Source of the DNA: Haemonchus contortus
Lineage: Eukaryota > Nematoda > Chromadorea > Rhabditida > Trichostrongylidae
DNA length: 64,000 bases
Assembly: GCA_000469685.2 (NCBI GenBank)
Contig: LS997565.1
Coordinates: 39,485,519-39,549,518 of the forward strand
Reading direction: 5' to 3'
The notes beneath the pieces were generated by a model. It made no database searches and had not been told where the DNA came from. It saw only the letters and a list, made by a program, of their open reading frames with translations. Made by a program: the position numbers and the translations under genes. This document shows, piece by piece, positions 1 to 11,290 of this stretch (its first letter is position 1; each line of letters begins with the position of its first letter).

Positions 1-383
1 GCTTATCTTATCATACCCTTACTTCTTCGGAAAGTCATGAGTTTTTATTTTCCCCTTACGTAATACACCAAAAAGCCGTAGGCTCACATTTTATAGCGTT
101 CGCTCAGCCAATTTCCTGGACTTCATGTCATTAACTTTCAAAGTTCATATGATTATTAGTTTTATCGGATATTGGTGCCAACTTCCTTCAGTTTGCACTG
201 AGGTCTTTGCTAGGGCATAACTCGTTCAGCAAATTGCCGAGACATTTGAAGAAATTCCAATCGGTAGGGGATATTCCTGCGAATATCACTGCGATCAATC
301 AAGGTATAGGAGTAGGTCTTATCTGGCGACTCGGTCGGCTTTTGTTGCACAACTTGTTCAACCTGCAGCATCTTGCTCTTGCT
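1..383. other. Left flank, no feature seen
   Basis: No exon chain, repeat end or RNA gene could be supported here. Short open frames on both strands between about 207 and 425 run into the neighbouring foldback element and look like chance frames. Confidence 0.5.
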
Positions 384-1828
384 AACCAGGGAAGGATCCC
401 AAGTCGAAGTGGCCATTTGAAATGAGACCTACACTGCTAGACGTGTTTTTGGGTGCTGAGTTCAGATCTGCTTTCCAAATTTGCCGAGCGTTTCTCTGAA
501 CGGAGTTATGAGGGTGGTTTCAGGGAGCTTAACATGAGAAAACTTAAATTACATGGATGTTCCGTTCCTCTCAACGGCGGCTTGGTGTAGTGGTAAGCGT
601 GACGCTTTATGGGCGTGAGGCTAGGGTTCGGTTTTTTGGGGAACAGAATTTTTGCATTATATAGGATTTTTTCCTCGAGGACTATAAAATACTCTCATAA
701 TGATTTTATTACGTTCTATGAAGTTTTGTTGCCTTCTCCCACCTACCTACCTGTTATCGAGTGAAAGATTCCTCCGTGCGCAAAATTTGGAGGTCCGGGA
801 GGGAAAATGCATATGATGAGCAATGATGATGCTAGAGTGGGTGTTGATGCTAGATTGGGTGCGATGGTGCATAGCAGCTCCGGACTCACCACCACCGGCG
901 CTGGTGGTAGTGGACTTGAAGACCAGAAAGCTATCACCTTACCTCCACAAAAACAGGTGAAGGGATTGACACCCTGCCCGAGGCTACCACGAGGCTTATG
1001 CAGCCCAATAGAAGCTTATCTCTGATTTCCTTTTGAAAATATGGTTAAACGCCCCACCTCATAGCTCATGATCTCAACTTTTCAACAACACCTACGAGAC
1101 CCCATTCCTCGCTCACTGTCGCTTGTCCACTTTCAATTCTGTCCGGCTAGATTTAGGAAATTTCTCATATATTCATTGTATGCCGCCGGCTACTTAAGCA
1201 CTCACCCGGGTGATTTTGGGATTCAGGGATGACTACACAATTCTGTTGTCCTTCTATTTGGGGTTAGTAAAAGTAAAGCAATGAACTGTGACGAGTTCTT
1301 TTTCATCCGTTGCTCCCACTGTGAGAAGCTTCTTTGTTTCAAGCATTGCCTACTAGAGTATCACATTTGTTCATTCAAGTGACCAAAGTTATCCTACTGT
1401 GAATATAGAGTGCATGGGCATGCGAGTAAAACTGAAGTATTACTTTATGTGGATAAATAACAGTAAAAGCATCAAAACTTCATATAACGTAATAAAATCA
1501 TTATGAGAGTATTTTCTAGTCCTCGAGGGAGAAATTTTATGTAATGCAAAAATTCTGTTCCCCAAAAAACCGAACCCTATCCTCTCGCCCACAAAGCGTC
1601 ACGCTTACCACTACACCAAGCCGCCGTTAAGAGGAGAGGAACATCCGTGTTATTCAAGTCTTCTAATGTTAAGCTCTCTGTAACCACCCTCATAGCCACC
1701 CTCATAACTCCGTTCAGAGAAACGCTCGGCAAATTTGGAAAGCAGATTTGAACTCAGCATCCGAAAACACGTCTAGCAGTGTAAGTCTCATTTCAAATGG
1801 CCACTTCGACTTGGGATCCTTCCCTGGT
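384..1828. mobile_element. Foldback element with tRNA-like sequence in both arms
   Basis: Two inverted arms of about 345-355 bp (384-727 and 1474-1828) enclose about 745 bp of non-coding DNA. The outer ends read ACCAGGGAAGGATCCC and its complement, each next to a TA, so a TA target duplication is possible. Each arm carries a tRNA-like stretch (576-631 plus, 1570-1625 minus) with an A-box-like GGTGTAGTGGTAAGCG and a degenerate B box, GGGTTCGG. No transposase frame is present, so the element is non-autonomous. Boundaries are by eye. Confidence 0.8.
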
Positions 1829-3345
1829 AAGAAGGATGTGTCTTACCCCGTTGATCAGAACGGAAGTTGTACGCAGTAAAAGTACAGAACACATTGTTAC
1901 AGTACAGTACAGTCCAGTACAAAATGTTTGTTTGCCGGATGAACCACCCCTCACCACAAACTTCCTTACCGTCTTTGCCTACAACATCATCGTGGAACGG
2001 CGCTATTGTTGTACCAAGAGATTGAGGCGGATCTTCTACTCCAATTCCGACTTCAAGGAATAGTGGCTGAGCCATAATCACCCTCCTTCACCTGACCTTT
2101 TTTTGGAAATTCATATCTTTTCCTTCACGGCTTGTGACTGTACACGATCCGGTATACATGGAGAGCGCCATTCGGGTACACTAACCCGCATCCCAAAAAG
2201 GTGGAACAACATTCGCCGATGTTTGCTCAATTCCTGGGTACACTCGTGTCGTTCGACTTCAAGGTTCTCCTCACTTATTCCATTCTCGGAAATTTTACAC
2301 TTATCATTAGTTCCTTCGTAAATTCTGGCCTAGTAGTATATTCAGTTTCTTCAGACAGGCTTTTGACAGGTCTTGGGGCGTCGGCATTGCTCATCTTTGA
2401 AATCTAATCCGCTCCGGCGAAGCTTTTCGAACCCGGTGGCTTTCGCTTCAAAATAAATGCAATAGTTTTCGAACTTCAGTTCCAGATGGAAAAAATATGC
2501 AGCAAGTTGGTTGATTTGTGATTTTTCATTTTTTTTTCTCTGCTATTATAGGTGACAGAAGTAGTGTAATTACAGGGCACCTGCACAGAGCAATTTTCTG
2601 TGCAGAAAGTTATTTTTCTTCCATTATCCTCAAAAGGGGAAGCTTACAGCAAATAGGTATAGTTCCGTTCCGACAACATACGATTTGGGTGAGCTTTCTG
2701 CTTGAAATATCTAGAAGATATCAGAGAGCCGTTCACATTTCCCTTTATACATAGCTCCCTACTAGACAGAGGTACATAGTTGTGCTGTCCACTTTGAAGT
2801 GAGGAGCAGGATCCCAGCCACAGAGAGACACACTGGCCCCTAACAAATGGGACGTCCCAGTGATCCTCCAAGATACTCTTTTCTTGCAATTATTGGGTCC
2901 AACTGCTTTCGTTAAAACTCGCTATTCATAAAGTATACCTTCATTGTCGCACTTTCGTCGAACACCGTCGAAGAAATGGTCATTAGTACTGTACAAAAAA
3001 GAAAAGGCGGCTTTCGCTGATGCTTGCTTCATCCCCCTCCCTTGAATGCTCTAACCTCGGGAACCCCGCACCGAATCCATCTTGATTTTGCTCATGCTGG
3101 TTTGTTTGGGAGTGCTGTATTGAGTAAACACTGTGATCAAATCTATCTCCACTCAGATTCCCACCCAGTTCCTCACAATCATCTCACCAGGTGGTTCAGA
3201 TTCTCTTTATCGGAGAGATCCTTCTTATTTTTCTTATCTTTGCTTCCCATCCCTCTCGCTCCCTCTTTACAATGAACTGACAGGAACAAACATCTAATTG
3301 AGCGAAAACCTCTCCTGAAAATGATCGAATGGTTACATCACTAAC
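1829..3345. other. Gene-poor stretch
   Basis: No supported gene. A plus-strand frame at 2201-2407 encodes a hydrophobic stretch, loosely like a receptor membrane segment (FDFKVLLTYSILGNF), but it has no splice context or neighbours and is not called. A CAGTACAGTACAGT-like simple repeat occurs near 1893-1920. Confidence 0.4.
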
Positions 3346-3444
3346 CTCTAAACAGAGTTGTTGAACCATCGGTGAATTACGTAAAGTGGCATTCTCAAGA
3401 ATGTCGTATGTCAGTCGAGTTGGAGCGGAGTGGACTATATTCAT
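3346..3444 (-). pseudogene. Orphan first exon of a serpentine chemoreceptor
   Basis: A 99-nt, 33-codon exon starts at an ATG two bases after a GTTGCAG acceptor and ends GAG followed by a GTTAGT donor. It encodes a peptide with LTYDILENAT, VQQLC and a final E. The first exon of the receptor gene at 26426-26524 is also exactly 99 nt, ends in the same phase at GAG|GT, and encodes the matching LTYDLLENEG and VQHLC. The two are therefore paralogous first exons. No following exons (H-x-NLK, ER-x-x-AT or RYQLxEN motifs) were recognised on the minus strand between this exon and position 1. It is either a broken fragment or the start of a gene whose remainder lies further left, outside the window. Confidence 0.65.
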
Positions 3445-3934
3445 TGCTGCAACTGAACGGCAGACATAAATGAGCAAACTTCAAATAGGTGATGATCAAT
3501 CAAAAGAAACCAAAACGTCAGTTAGTCGGAACGAGACTGATTCAATTACTCTTACAATAGAGACAGCTTCATTTATTGAGGAAGAAACGTTCATTACATT
3601 TAGCAGATGTATGCACTGTTCAACAAACTGATTATGGGGTAAATGGCAATATTAATAGAAACAACTCAGATTGATCTCGATCGAAGTGGACCAGGTAGCA
3701 TAGCCAGGCATTTTGATGCTATCAAGTTGCCAACTAAATGCAAGGAAATGCCTATGTTTGAGAAATTTGATTCTGTTGTTGCTTTTTTTTCACAAAAAAA
3801 GTATTCTCGCAATTATAAATATATTGACCCTAATGAAATGATACTCAGGTACTTTGTCTGTGAATGGGAATCCCTTCGAAGGCGAGGTGTTTGAGGGCAC
3901 GGTCTACATTCAAACGGTTTCTGAGCCTTCTCTC

Positions 3935-4379
3935 TGAAATGAACCTGCCACCTCCAAGGATAGTCTAAGGGCCGCTGTCGGGTTGAAAAACAGTCAAAAT
4001 GGGGTGTAATAAGAGCTCTCAAAACCGACTTCCCCGACGCACACACCCAAGGCGGACAAGCTGCTGAGCGTTTTGAAATGCCTAGAGGTTGAACCGTTCG
4101 CACCGAGACCCACACCTTGCACGCAGGCAGCGCATTGCAGCCAGATGTATGCAGTAACGCGGGCATTTGAACAGCTTGCCCAGAAGCCCTTTTCATGCAG
4201 CTCTTTTCGAAACGTTCGCGTTCAACCCCTAATTTTACTTCTTTTTTGAAGCCTTAGATTTCTCTGAATATGCCGATTTTCGCGTTTTCTTCCCACCATT
4301 GCACTGTCCTGAACAATCATTTCCATTGGTTGAAAATGGTTTTGAAATAGATAACCCAAAATTATCGTGAACTGCGCCT
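3935..4379 (-). mobile_element. TIR element (AGGCACAGTTCACG family), subfamily 2
   Basis: The right end reads AAAATTATCGTGAACTGCGCC, the complement of the family's left end. The interior (for example GCAGGCAGCGC near 4122 and CCGACGCACACACCC near 4034) matches, in reverse, the copy starting at 14364 and the fragment at 6855-7060. The left boundary is approximate. No coding capacity. Confidence 0.6.
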
Positions 4380-4844
4380 TTATGATAAATATTCGGGTGA
4401 TTTCTGAAATACACAATTACTTAATTGCTAACCTGATATTTTACGCCTTTCGCTCAAATCGAGGTAATCTATTGTTGCATAAGGAAATCGGAGCCATTAA
4501 GTGATGATCTTTTTCCTACATTTGATACGATACAGGCCTAGCCTCTGAGCGAGCGCTCCACAGCGCTAGCCCCTTTGATGAGAAAATTAACCTATTCTTA
4601 ACTTACTCGCTTAGTGTACAAAACTACGAAGTAAGATTCCTTTCGAGTTTCTTGGCCTGACTGAGATCCGGCTTGATTCAAGGTCTCAATTTATTGGAGG
4701 ATTTGACGATAGCTGTTGAGGATAACTGTCACGAGGGGGAACGAGCCAGTTGGGTTGGAATTTTGATGATGGAAGAAAAAAATGACTATAGCGGATTCGA
4801 ATTAATAAAGGGCGCGGGACGACGTTGCCATACAAATTGTTCAG

Positions 4845-5350
4845 AGGCACAGTTAACGATAATTTTAAGGTACCCCGTTTTAGTCGAAAAGCGGAAGTCC
4901 AGTTCGGGAGTAGTGCATCAGTGGTGAAAGAAGCGAGGGAGTTCGCCGATTCCGAGGAGGATAATGCTCCTTAGAAAAGGGGAAATAGAGGTCGGACGAG
5001 ATTAACTTGACGGGGATAACATGGAAGGGGTTTTCGGACGAGATTTCAGTTGTTGCAATTGCGCAATGAGCTGGCTACATCTCGTTAGAACTGTACAAGA
5101 ATGTGTTTCACTGTGACTGTATGTCATGACAAGTTGTTTGAATTTCCTACATGGCGTCCCTTTGTGTACGGAGCAGCCTCTACAATGCTGGTGAAACTCG
5201 TCCGAGAATACATACAGGACAATCTTCGAGCTTTCATAACGCCATTCTAAGCCGTCTTCCGATAAAAATAGCGCCAGATGGTATACGAGGGGATCACAAC
5301 TTTATCCTAGGAAATATCTCATAAGGCGTTTTTATCGTGAACTGTGCCCT
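4845..5350 (+). mobile_element. TIR element (AGGCACAGTTCACG family)
   Basis: Full-length copy of about 506 bp. It runs from AGGCACAGTTAACGATAATTT to TTTATCGTGAACTGTGCCC. It shares interior blocks such as TTCGGACGAGATTTCAGTTG and the GCAGCCTCTACAATGC block with the copies at 15.1, 16.1, 29.9 and 34.1 kb. No open frame of its own; a MITE-like non-autonomous element. Confidence 0.85.
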
Positions 5351-5523
5351 CAAAGGTTGCGTCACGGTGAGGAATTTTGAATGACTGGGAGTAGTAAAAG
5401 CTGATAAAGACCGGTAGGGGTGTACGACTTAGTCAAATTATTGTTTCCTCCTGGAAATAGAATGCAACGCAAAGAATAATATGTTGGTGATATGGGAAAT
5501 AGATGGTCGGTAAGGGTATGGGT

Positions 5524-5763
5524 ACTTACGTGCGTCCGAGGATGCGCACGGCAAATTGCGCGGCGAAGTGCGTGGGGATTCGAACGACTCTGGCGCCTAC
5601 CGTTGGGGCCCAAACTCGAAGTGGAGTAGTTCATCAGGGTCAGCTGATACTACTGATCTACTCTACTTCAAATTTGGGCCCCAACGACAGGCGCCAGAGT
5701 CGTTCGAATCCCCACGCACTTCGCCGCGCAATTTGCCGCACGAATCCTCGGACGCACGTAAGT
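5524..5763. mobile_element. Short hairpin element, about 108-bp inverted arms
   Basis: Two nearly identical inverted arms (about 5524-5633 and 5655-5763) flank a loop of about 20 bp. The outer ends are ACTTACGTGCGTCCGAGG. The arms are much more GC-rich than their surroundings and contain GTTCGAATCCCCACGCAC, which resembles a tRNA T-arm/B-box. No transposase. A similar T-arm-like module occurs in the arms of the two larger foldback elements in this window. Confidence 0.75.
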
Positions 5764-8700
5764 TCCGTCTCCCGGTCGGTAATGGGAAGTGACAACTATC
5801 CATAAAAGTTTGTAAGGGTTACTAGAAAAGGCAAGTGTCAAAAAATTTCCCTGAATCAGTCCCCCGTCATTGCTGGCAAATGAGAAAAGCGATTTAATAT
5901 CAAAGGAGGTATTCACGATAATGAAGTTGTTTAGTAATAAGTACCGGTAATTTTCAATATTAGGTTAGTACTCAATTAGATAGTACCATAAGAGTTATGT
6001 TCTACTGAATACTTCTGCCTCTACTGGAAATGAACTATTGCTCATCTTCTTTCTTTCCTGCGTCCCCATTGATTCGGTTGAAAGGACCAAAGTAACGTCT
6101 CCAACCAACCTTTTGCTAACCAAGGGGATGGGGTCACCCTTCGATCAAGGAACAGGCTTTTTTCTTGAAGCAAAACGTTGCAGACAAGCCTGATCAGGGA
6201 GGATCAGGCTTTTCTACAAGTCCTTAGATCCATTTGATATCAAATTGCCAAGCAATTGGGTGAAACAGTCGCGGCAAAGGAGTATGACTTGCGTGGAGAC
6301 CCTTCCTGCCCCCCTCTGCATGCCTGGAAGATTACTGATCTTCACTCGTTTCCAGAAATAAGAAATCAGAATTCTCCCACGCCCTTGAGTCGATCAGAAA
6401 ACGCTAGTCTACTCCTTTCCAAAGGTCATCAACGGTCGAAGAATATGTCCTTTCTTCATGATAGTCCAGATTTTCAAGGCATATTCTAAGGCAGGACGAG
6501 TAGTTCCAGAACGGCAAAGGCAGGAAAATGGAAAAGTGCGGGCAAAACTGGCTGTCGCTCGGCTTCATCACCTTCTTGACTTTCCAAAATGCCCAGACGC
6601 CGCTGGTTGCCCTCTGTTCAGCTCTCGTACTGGTATCATATTTCTTTGTTAGGCCTATAAATATGGTTATATGTAGCTGGTAGATAGCGGACCGAAAGAA
6701 GAAAAAGAATCGTTTTGTTTGAGCCTCCGTTGAATTCAGGTATAGATCGATCATTTCCACGACCATTGTGGGGCTTTTCGCTAGTTTCGGCTAACTTTGC
6801 AGTAATCCCAGTTCTGAAAGCACGACGCACGATGGCCTTGTAGCTCCAAAGGATACCACGTGGGACATTGCCGGGTCGAAAAACTTATTTACCAGGGCGT
6901 TATAAGGGTTTCGAAACCAGCTTAGCCGACATACACACCTCTTATGAAGGCGGTGTTGAGACTGCACCATTCAACTGAGGCGTTTCTTCATGAGAGGCAC
7001 CCAGACGGTTACAGACGCACAATCTCGTACGCTCACGAAGGTAAGCACACGAAATTGTCACAGGCCAGAAATCGAGTAAGTTGGCATTAAAGCCATTCTA
7101 TAAAGAAGAGCTAGAAATGAAAGTCAAAAATCAACCCATGTCAGGAACCTAAAAACTGTGGGCCTATCATATAGAGTGCAAAGGGGAGGAACTGAAAAAA
7201 TTGGTGTGCACTGCTAGCCATTGCTAGAATCTATTTGATTCATAGAATTCAAGTGTGGCTTTTGGGACTTTTCAATCGAACGCTAATGACTTTAAAGAAT
7301 TCATCTCCGCTCAAGGCAATTGAGCTAATCGGACGTGAGTGTCGGCTTTATAGAAAATTAGGGCTGAATTTCCAAAGTGCAAAAGTAAATGAAACACTAT
7401 GCAGACTTCCGTGTTGGGATTATTTTTGAGGACATAGGGAAGTGATAAACACGATTAATACTGGGTATTTTTGTGAAACATCCGAAAATTCAGTTTCGAT
7501 TCAGGATCAAAGTGGTATCAAGTGACCCACAGTATTTCCACAAAGAGATTTTCGAGTTATTTCAGGGCAATACTTGAGCAAAGCTGAAGTCTGACAGTCT
7601 GAAATGACGATATGACGACGATAAATCTCAGATGTTTTTTGATTCCCGGCTCTAGCGAAGGAGACAAGGGAGTAAGGTTAGTCGAAAGAAAAGCTGTAAT
7701 ATCTCGGCTTAGGCTTCACAATGACACCCAAACATCGAGGATCGAGAAGGACACACTCCCATTCGAGCTTATACCTGCCGCACTAGGCATCGACGTTTTC
7801 TTAACCGACATGGATTCAAGATAACTCGAAGGGGCACTGTTTCTCTGCCGCATATAGCCTTGCAGAACACTCTATAAACCGTTTTTCCTGAGAATTACCC
7901 TAAAAAACCTCTCAAAGCTCTCAGAACGGGAGCAGAAACGTGTGAATGTGAATGAATCTGCAAGGCATTTTGTAAGAAAGCCGTAATGACGTCAGGTGTG
8001 CTTCAATCCTGGGCGATATAGTTAGCTCAGTGGTTTGTCTTGGGTATTGGTGGTTTTGGGTGTTGGACATGGGCCCTCCTGTCCTTCAGAGCTGGTAAAA
8101 GAAATACGAACCCGGAGTCAAATGTTTGTGTGTAGTCAGTCATAGGCAGGTCGTAGATCGCATCTTAACGTCATCAGTTTATGGAAGCTGGTCAAACTTG
8201 AGAAGGCGAATCTGAAAATATGAGCAGGCGGAATTAAGCGAAGTCGCAAGAGGAACCTGAAGCATGTCACTTCAGGGTTGATGCCATTCATTGTTCTGAA
8301 TTTCCTACTTAGGGTACGGGAACTCACTAGGTATCCCGGGTAGAGTTGAAGCAAATTGACGTAAGTCCGAAGGATGCAACCAAGGAGAAGCCCACAACGA
8401 ATGGAACAATGCCAGGCGTCTGACAAACGCTTGTGTTCTGGAAGCTTTTACCGTCTTAAGTAGCACTTGTTTCGTGCACGTGATCAAAGGAAATGTTCTT
8501 GTTAATCTCATATACCTCTATTGGGTTACAGGGCGCTCTATTACCAGTACTGGATTACGTCATGGTGAGTAGTACATAGGTGGGGAAAAGAACAAGTACC
8601 GCTTTTTGAATTAATCAGTTTTGAGGTTATACAGGCTTACGGAATGTCAACTTTCCCAAGCAACATGTGTCAGCCTTTACGATGAGCCATCTCATTGCTT

Positions 8701-9334
8701 TTACAACAGACGTAATCCATCTAAAATGGTACCAGCTCTTACAACTACACACTAGGATACGTCCTTTTTGAGAAATATTGGAGGCAACCAGCATCAGACC
8801 GGGTTTCAAGCCATTCACTAGACTTACCCAAGCCCTAAGGAAGCCATGTAGGTATTAATAGGTCTTTTCGACCCGACACTCTTTTGATCTTTTCAGGGCT
8901 TAGGCTTATGGCCTTCTTTCTGGTACTAGATTCCTACTAGTAAGAAATCTGATAATTTATATCGGAAAGTGTGCCTTTGGATAAGACAACCGTCACTATG
9001 AATGGCAGCTCCGGCAGCTCGAGCACAGTCTGAAGGGCGGCTCAGACGTAAGAGACGTTCTCATGGCAAGAATTATGAATCGGCACCACGAGTCTTAGTT
9101 TCCCTGCAAGTCTTAAGGAATCTTTGATAACGAGATGGATGGATCCTTTAGAGTTGGGAAAGGGATACTGCGTGAGCAAAAGTTGTACAGGTAGTCAAAA
9201 AGTCAAACATAGTATTAATGTCATTGTGATGTCTCGATTTAGGATTTTTCCTTTCAGACAACATTGAGAGTGAGGGCTGTAATTAGATCCGTCAACGTTT
9301 AAACATAGCACGAAGTTCATTTCTAGTGATATTA
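5764..9334. other. Gene-poor stretch with repeat relics
   Basis: A relic of the subfamily-2 TIR element lies at about 6855-7060 (minus), with a possible further relic around 8860-8960 sharing TTTTCGACCCGACA with 14640-14710. Otherwise no exon chain, RNA gene or repeat end could be supported. Short open frames at 6256, 7235 and 7612 have no family resemblance. Confidence 0.4.
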
Positions 9335-10598
9335 GGGTGTCCCAAAAGTTTTGAGAAAATTTTGGTCATGAGTTTCGCAACCATGTTGCGCAAGAAAGCG
9401 CCGAAGCAGAGCCACGGAGAAAAGGTCAGTAAAAGGTCACGCTCGGTAGATCATCATAACAAGAGAACTGTATTGCACTTCATCTTTGGAAGTGAGTTAT
9501 CATCTTTTGATTTATGTCCGACCGACACGACTACCGGAGCCTTCTGCTTCACCATTACGAAACTGATCACTTTGACACTTAGGCTCGGAATGAGATATGG
9601 TGACTGAATGGCAGCAGTGACCTTTTGTTGTCACCTACCATAGATGGCACGACCGCTTCCTGTCAGAAGAGGCTTGCTTTGACGAAGTTTGTCTAAGCAA
9701 ACGTCCACTGTCCTCAAATACCGGCACTAATCCGGTCTCCCGTCAGGGCGATCCTCCTCAAAGTCACAGGATAGGGAATAGACGGTGCCTACTCCCTATT
9801 CCAACATTCATGACGTTCGACGCAAAAGTCGCCTTTAGAGCAGACTCTTTGCAAGTATCGCCCATTCCTTGGCTGAGCAGCAGCTTGAGTGCGAGTCAGC
9901 GTGCGCCAGAAGCTCCTCGACTGTAAGCAAACGACGACATCAACCGACTCAGTTATTGCTCAGAATAAAAATTGGTTACCATATGAAAATCCACACAGGA
10001 TATCTCAATGCCTACCAGTGGACGTAGGGCCACAGATCGCTACAAAGCGAGGAGACATGCCAAAAAGGACATGAGCTCATTCTTCCTCTGCTCAACCGGG
10101 TGTTTTACTACGAGATCCTACCAGAGTGTACTGCAGTATAGGCAGGAGTATTCTGTTACCGGCTGACTGAAATGGTGCTCCGAGCTCAGTCTTCCCACCG
10201 GTTGCAGGGAAATTTTCGATTGTGATGAGTAATGCTCGGCCACCCCGGGCGAGAAAGTCGATGGATGAGCTGGAAAGACTGGGCATTACCTGACTACCCC
10301 ACTCCCCACATATTCACTTGACCTCATCCATTATGACTACCATACTATCAGGAGCCCACATACCTGCTCTACAGGAAAAAAATTCACCAACTGTCGAGAG
10401 GTCAAGTGGATGGTAGATGAATGAATTACGTCATGCCTCTCGTCAAACTGGAGGAATGGCGTCAATGCCCTGTTCGGTTGACGGAGATGCATTGTGGCTA
10501 AGAAGGGCCACTATCCTGATCACTGATCTAAGTTTGCTGCCGTAGTTATTTTGTGTTGAAAAAAGCGGCTGAATTTTCTCAAAACTTTTGGGACACCC
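9335..10598. mobile_element. Non-autonomous element with mariner-type ends
   Basis: Perfect terminal inverted repeats of about 27 bp begin GGGTGTCCCAAAAGTTTTGA and are flanked by TA on both sides (9333-9334 and 10599-10600), the target site used by Tc1/mariner elements. The 1264-bp length is close to that of an autonomous mariner, but no transposase frame or DDE-region motif such as S-P-D-L-N-P-L-D was found on either strand. The interior is either unrelated filler or fully decayed. The near-perfect ends suggest fairly recent movement in trans. Confidence 0.85.
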
Positions 10599-11037
10599 TA
10601 ATAGATGATCAGGACGTCTGACGTGTTGTTTTGAATAACAAAGCTACTTTGTCGTTATGTATAAAATGGAAAAAAATTACTCAACCACCGGTGGACATTC
10701 CGAGTTCTACAGATCCTCTCAAATCAATCCTTTCGGTTCCTGAGTCTCAAAGTACAAATCAGTCACGTAGTCAAGTAAACAAACACTCAAGTTAAAAAAA
10801 TATAGTTAAAATGTGGAACAGTGTTAACATTTATCAGTTGATATCAACGTCACCCGGGCTGTCCAAGGCTCCAGGTCATTTGAGGCCTAGTGGTAGTAAT
10901 GAAGAGGTCTTAAGAGAGCATAAAATGGCTAAACGAATATCGAGCAGTCACTCCAACTTATATTTGACGCCACATACGCGTTATAAATTTATTTATTGTG
11001 ACCTGACTCTAATTTCCGATTGATTTTAAAATGAGGA
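10599..11037. other. No feature seen
   Basis: No supported coding, RNA or repeat feature. Confidence 0.4.
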
Positions 11038-11290
11038 CTACGTTGAACGTGTGAGTCTCGATAAGCTATGGCATATGAGCCATTCAGACGGCGAGGGCAA
11101 GAGGGGTCTCGGTAGTGTAGAGCACGATGTCCAGAAAGCAAAGTACGGGTTTGAGTCCCGTTTGAGACTGAAGTTTTGGCCATAAATTGGCAACTTTGTG
11201 AGAAGATGAAGAAGCTCTTCGTTTCTCGAATGCTCCGCTCTATTCCCACCCAAGCCTTCTTGGAATCGCTCGTACACTTGAATTCATGAA
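11038..11290 (+). repeat. tRNA-derived SINE, family B
   Basis: Contains CGGTAGTGTAGAGCACG as an A-box-like element and ACGGGTTTGAGTCCCG as a B-box/T-arm, preceded by the shared leader CGTGTGAGT...CGAGGGCAAG. Related copies lie at 13885-14097 and 43440-43650, both on the minus strand. The Pol III boxes and recurrence support a SINE rather than a functional tRNA. Confidence 0.65.

Noticed and set aside
6186..6214. Small inverted repeat AAGCCTGATC...GATCAGGCTT resembling a hairpin terminator
   Set aside because: Bacterial-type terminators are not meaningful here, and one 10-bp stem is expected by chance.
8020..8110. ATAGTTAGCTCAGTGGTT looks like a tRNA A-box region
   Set aside because: No B box in the right orientation downstream; the nearby CGAACCCGG is on the opposite strand.
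11038..11277. Possible functional tRNA genes in the SINE-like blocks
   Set aside because: No complete cloverleaf with acceptor stem could be drawn; the blocks recur with long shared flanks, which fits SINEs.
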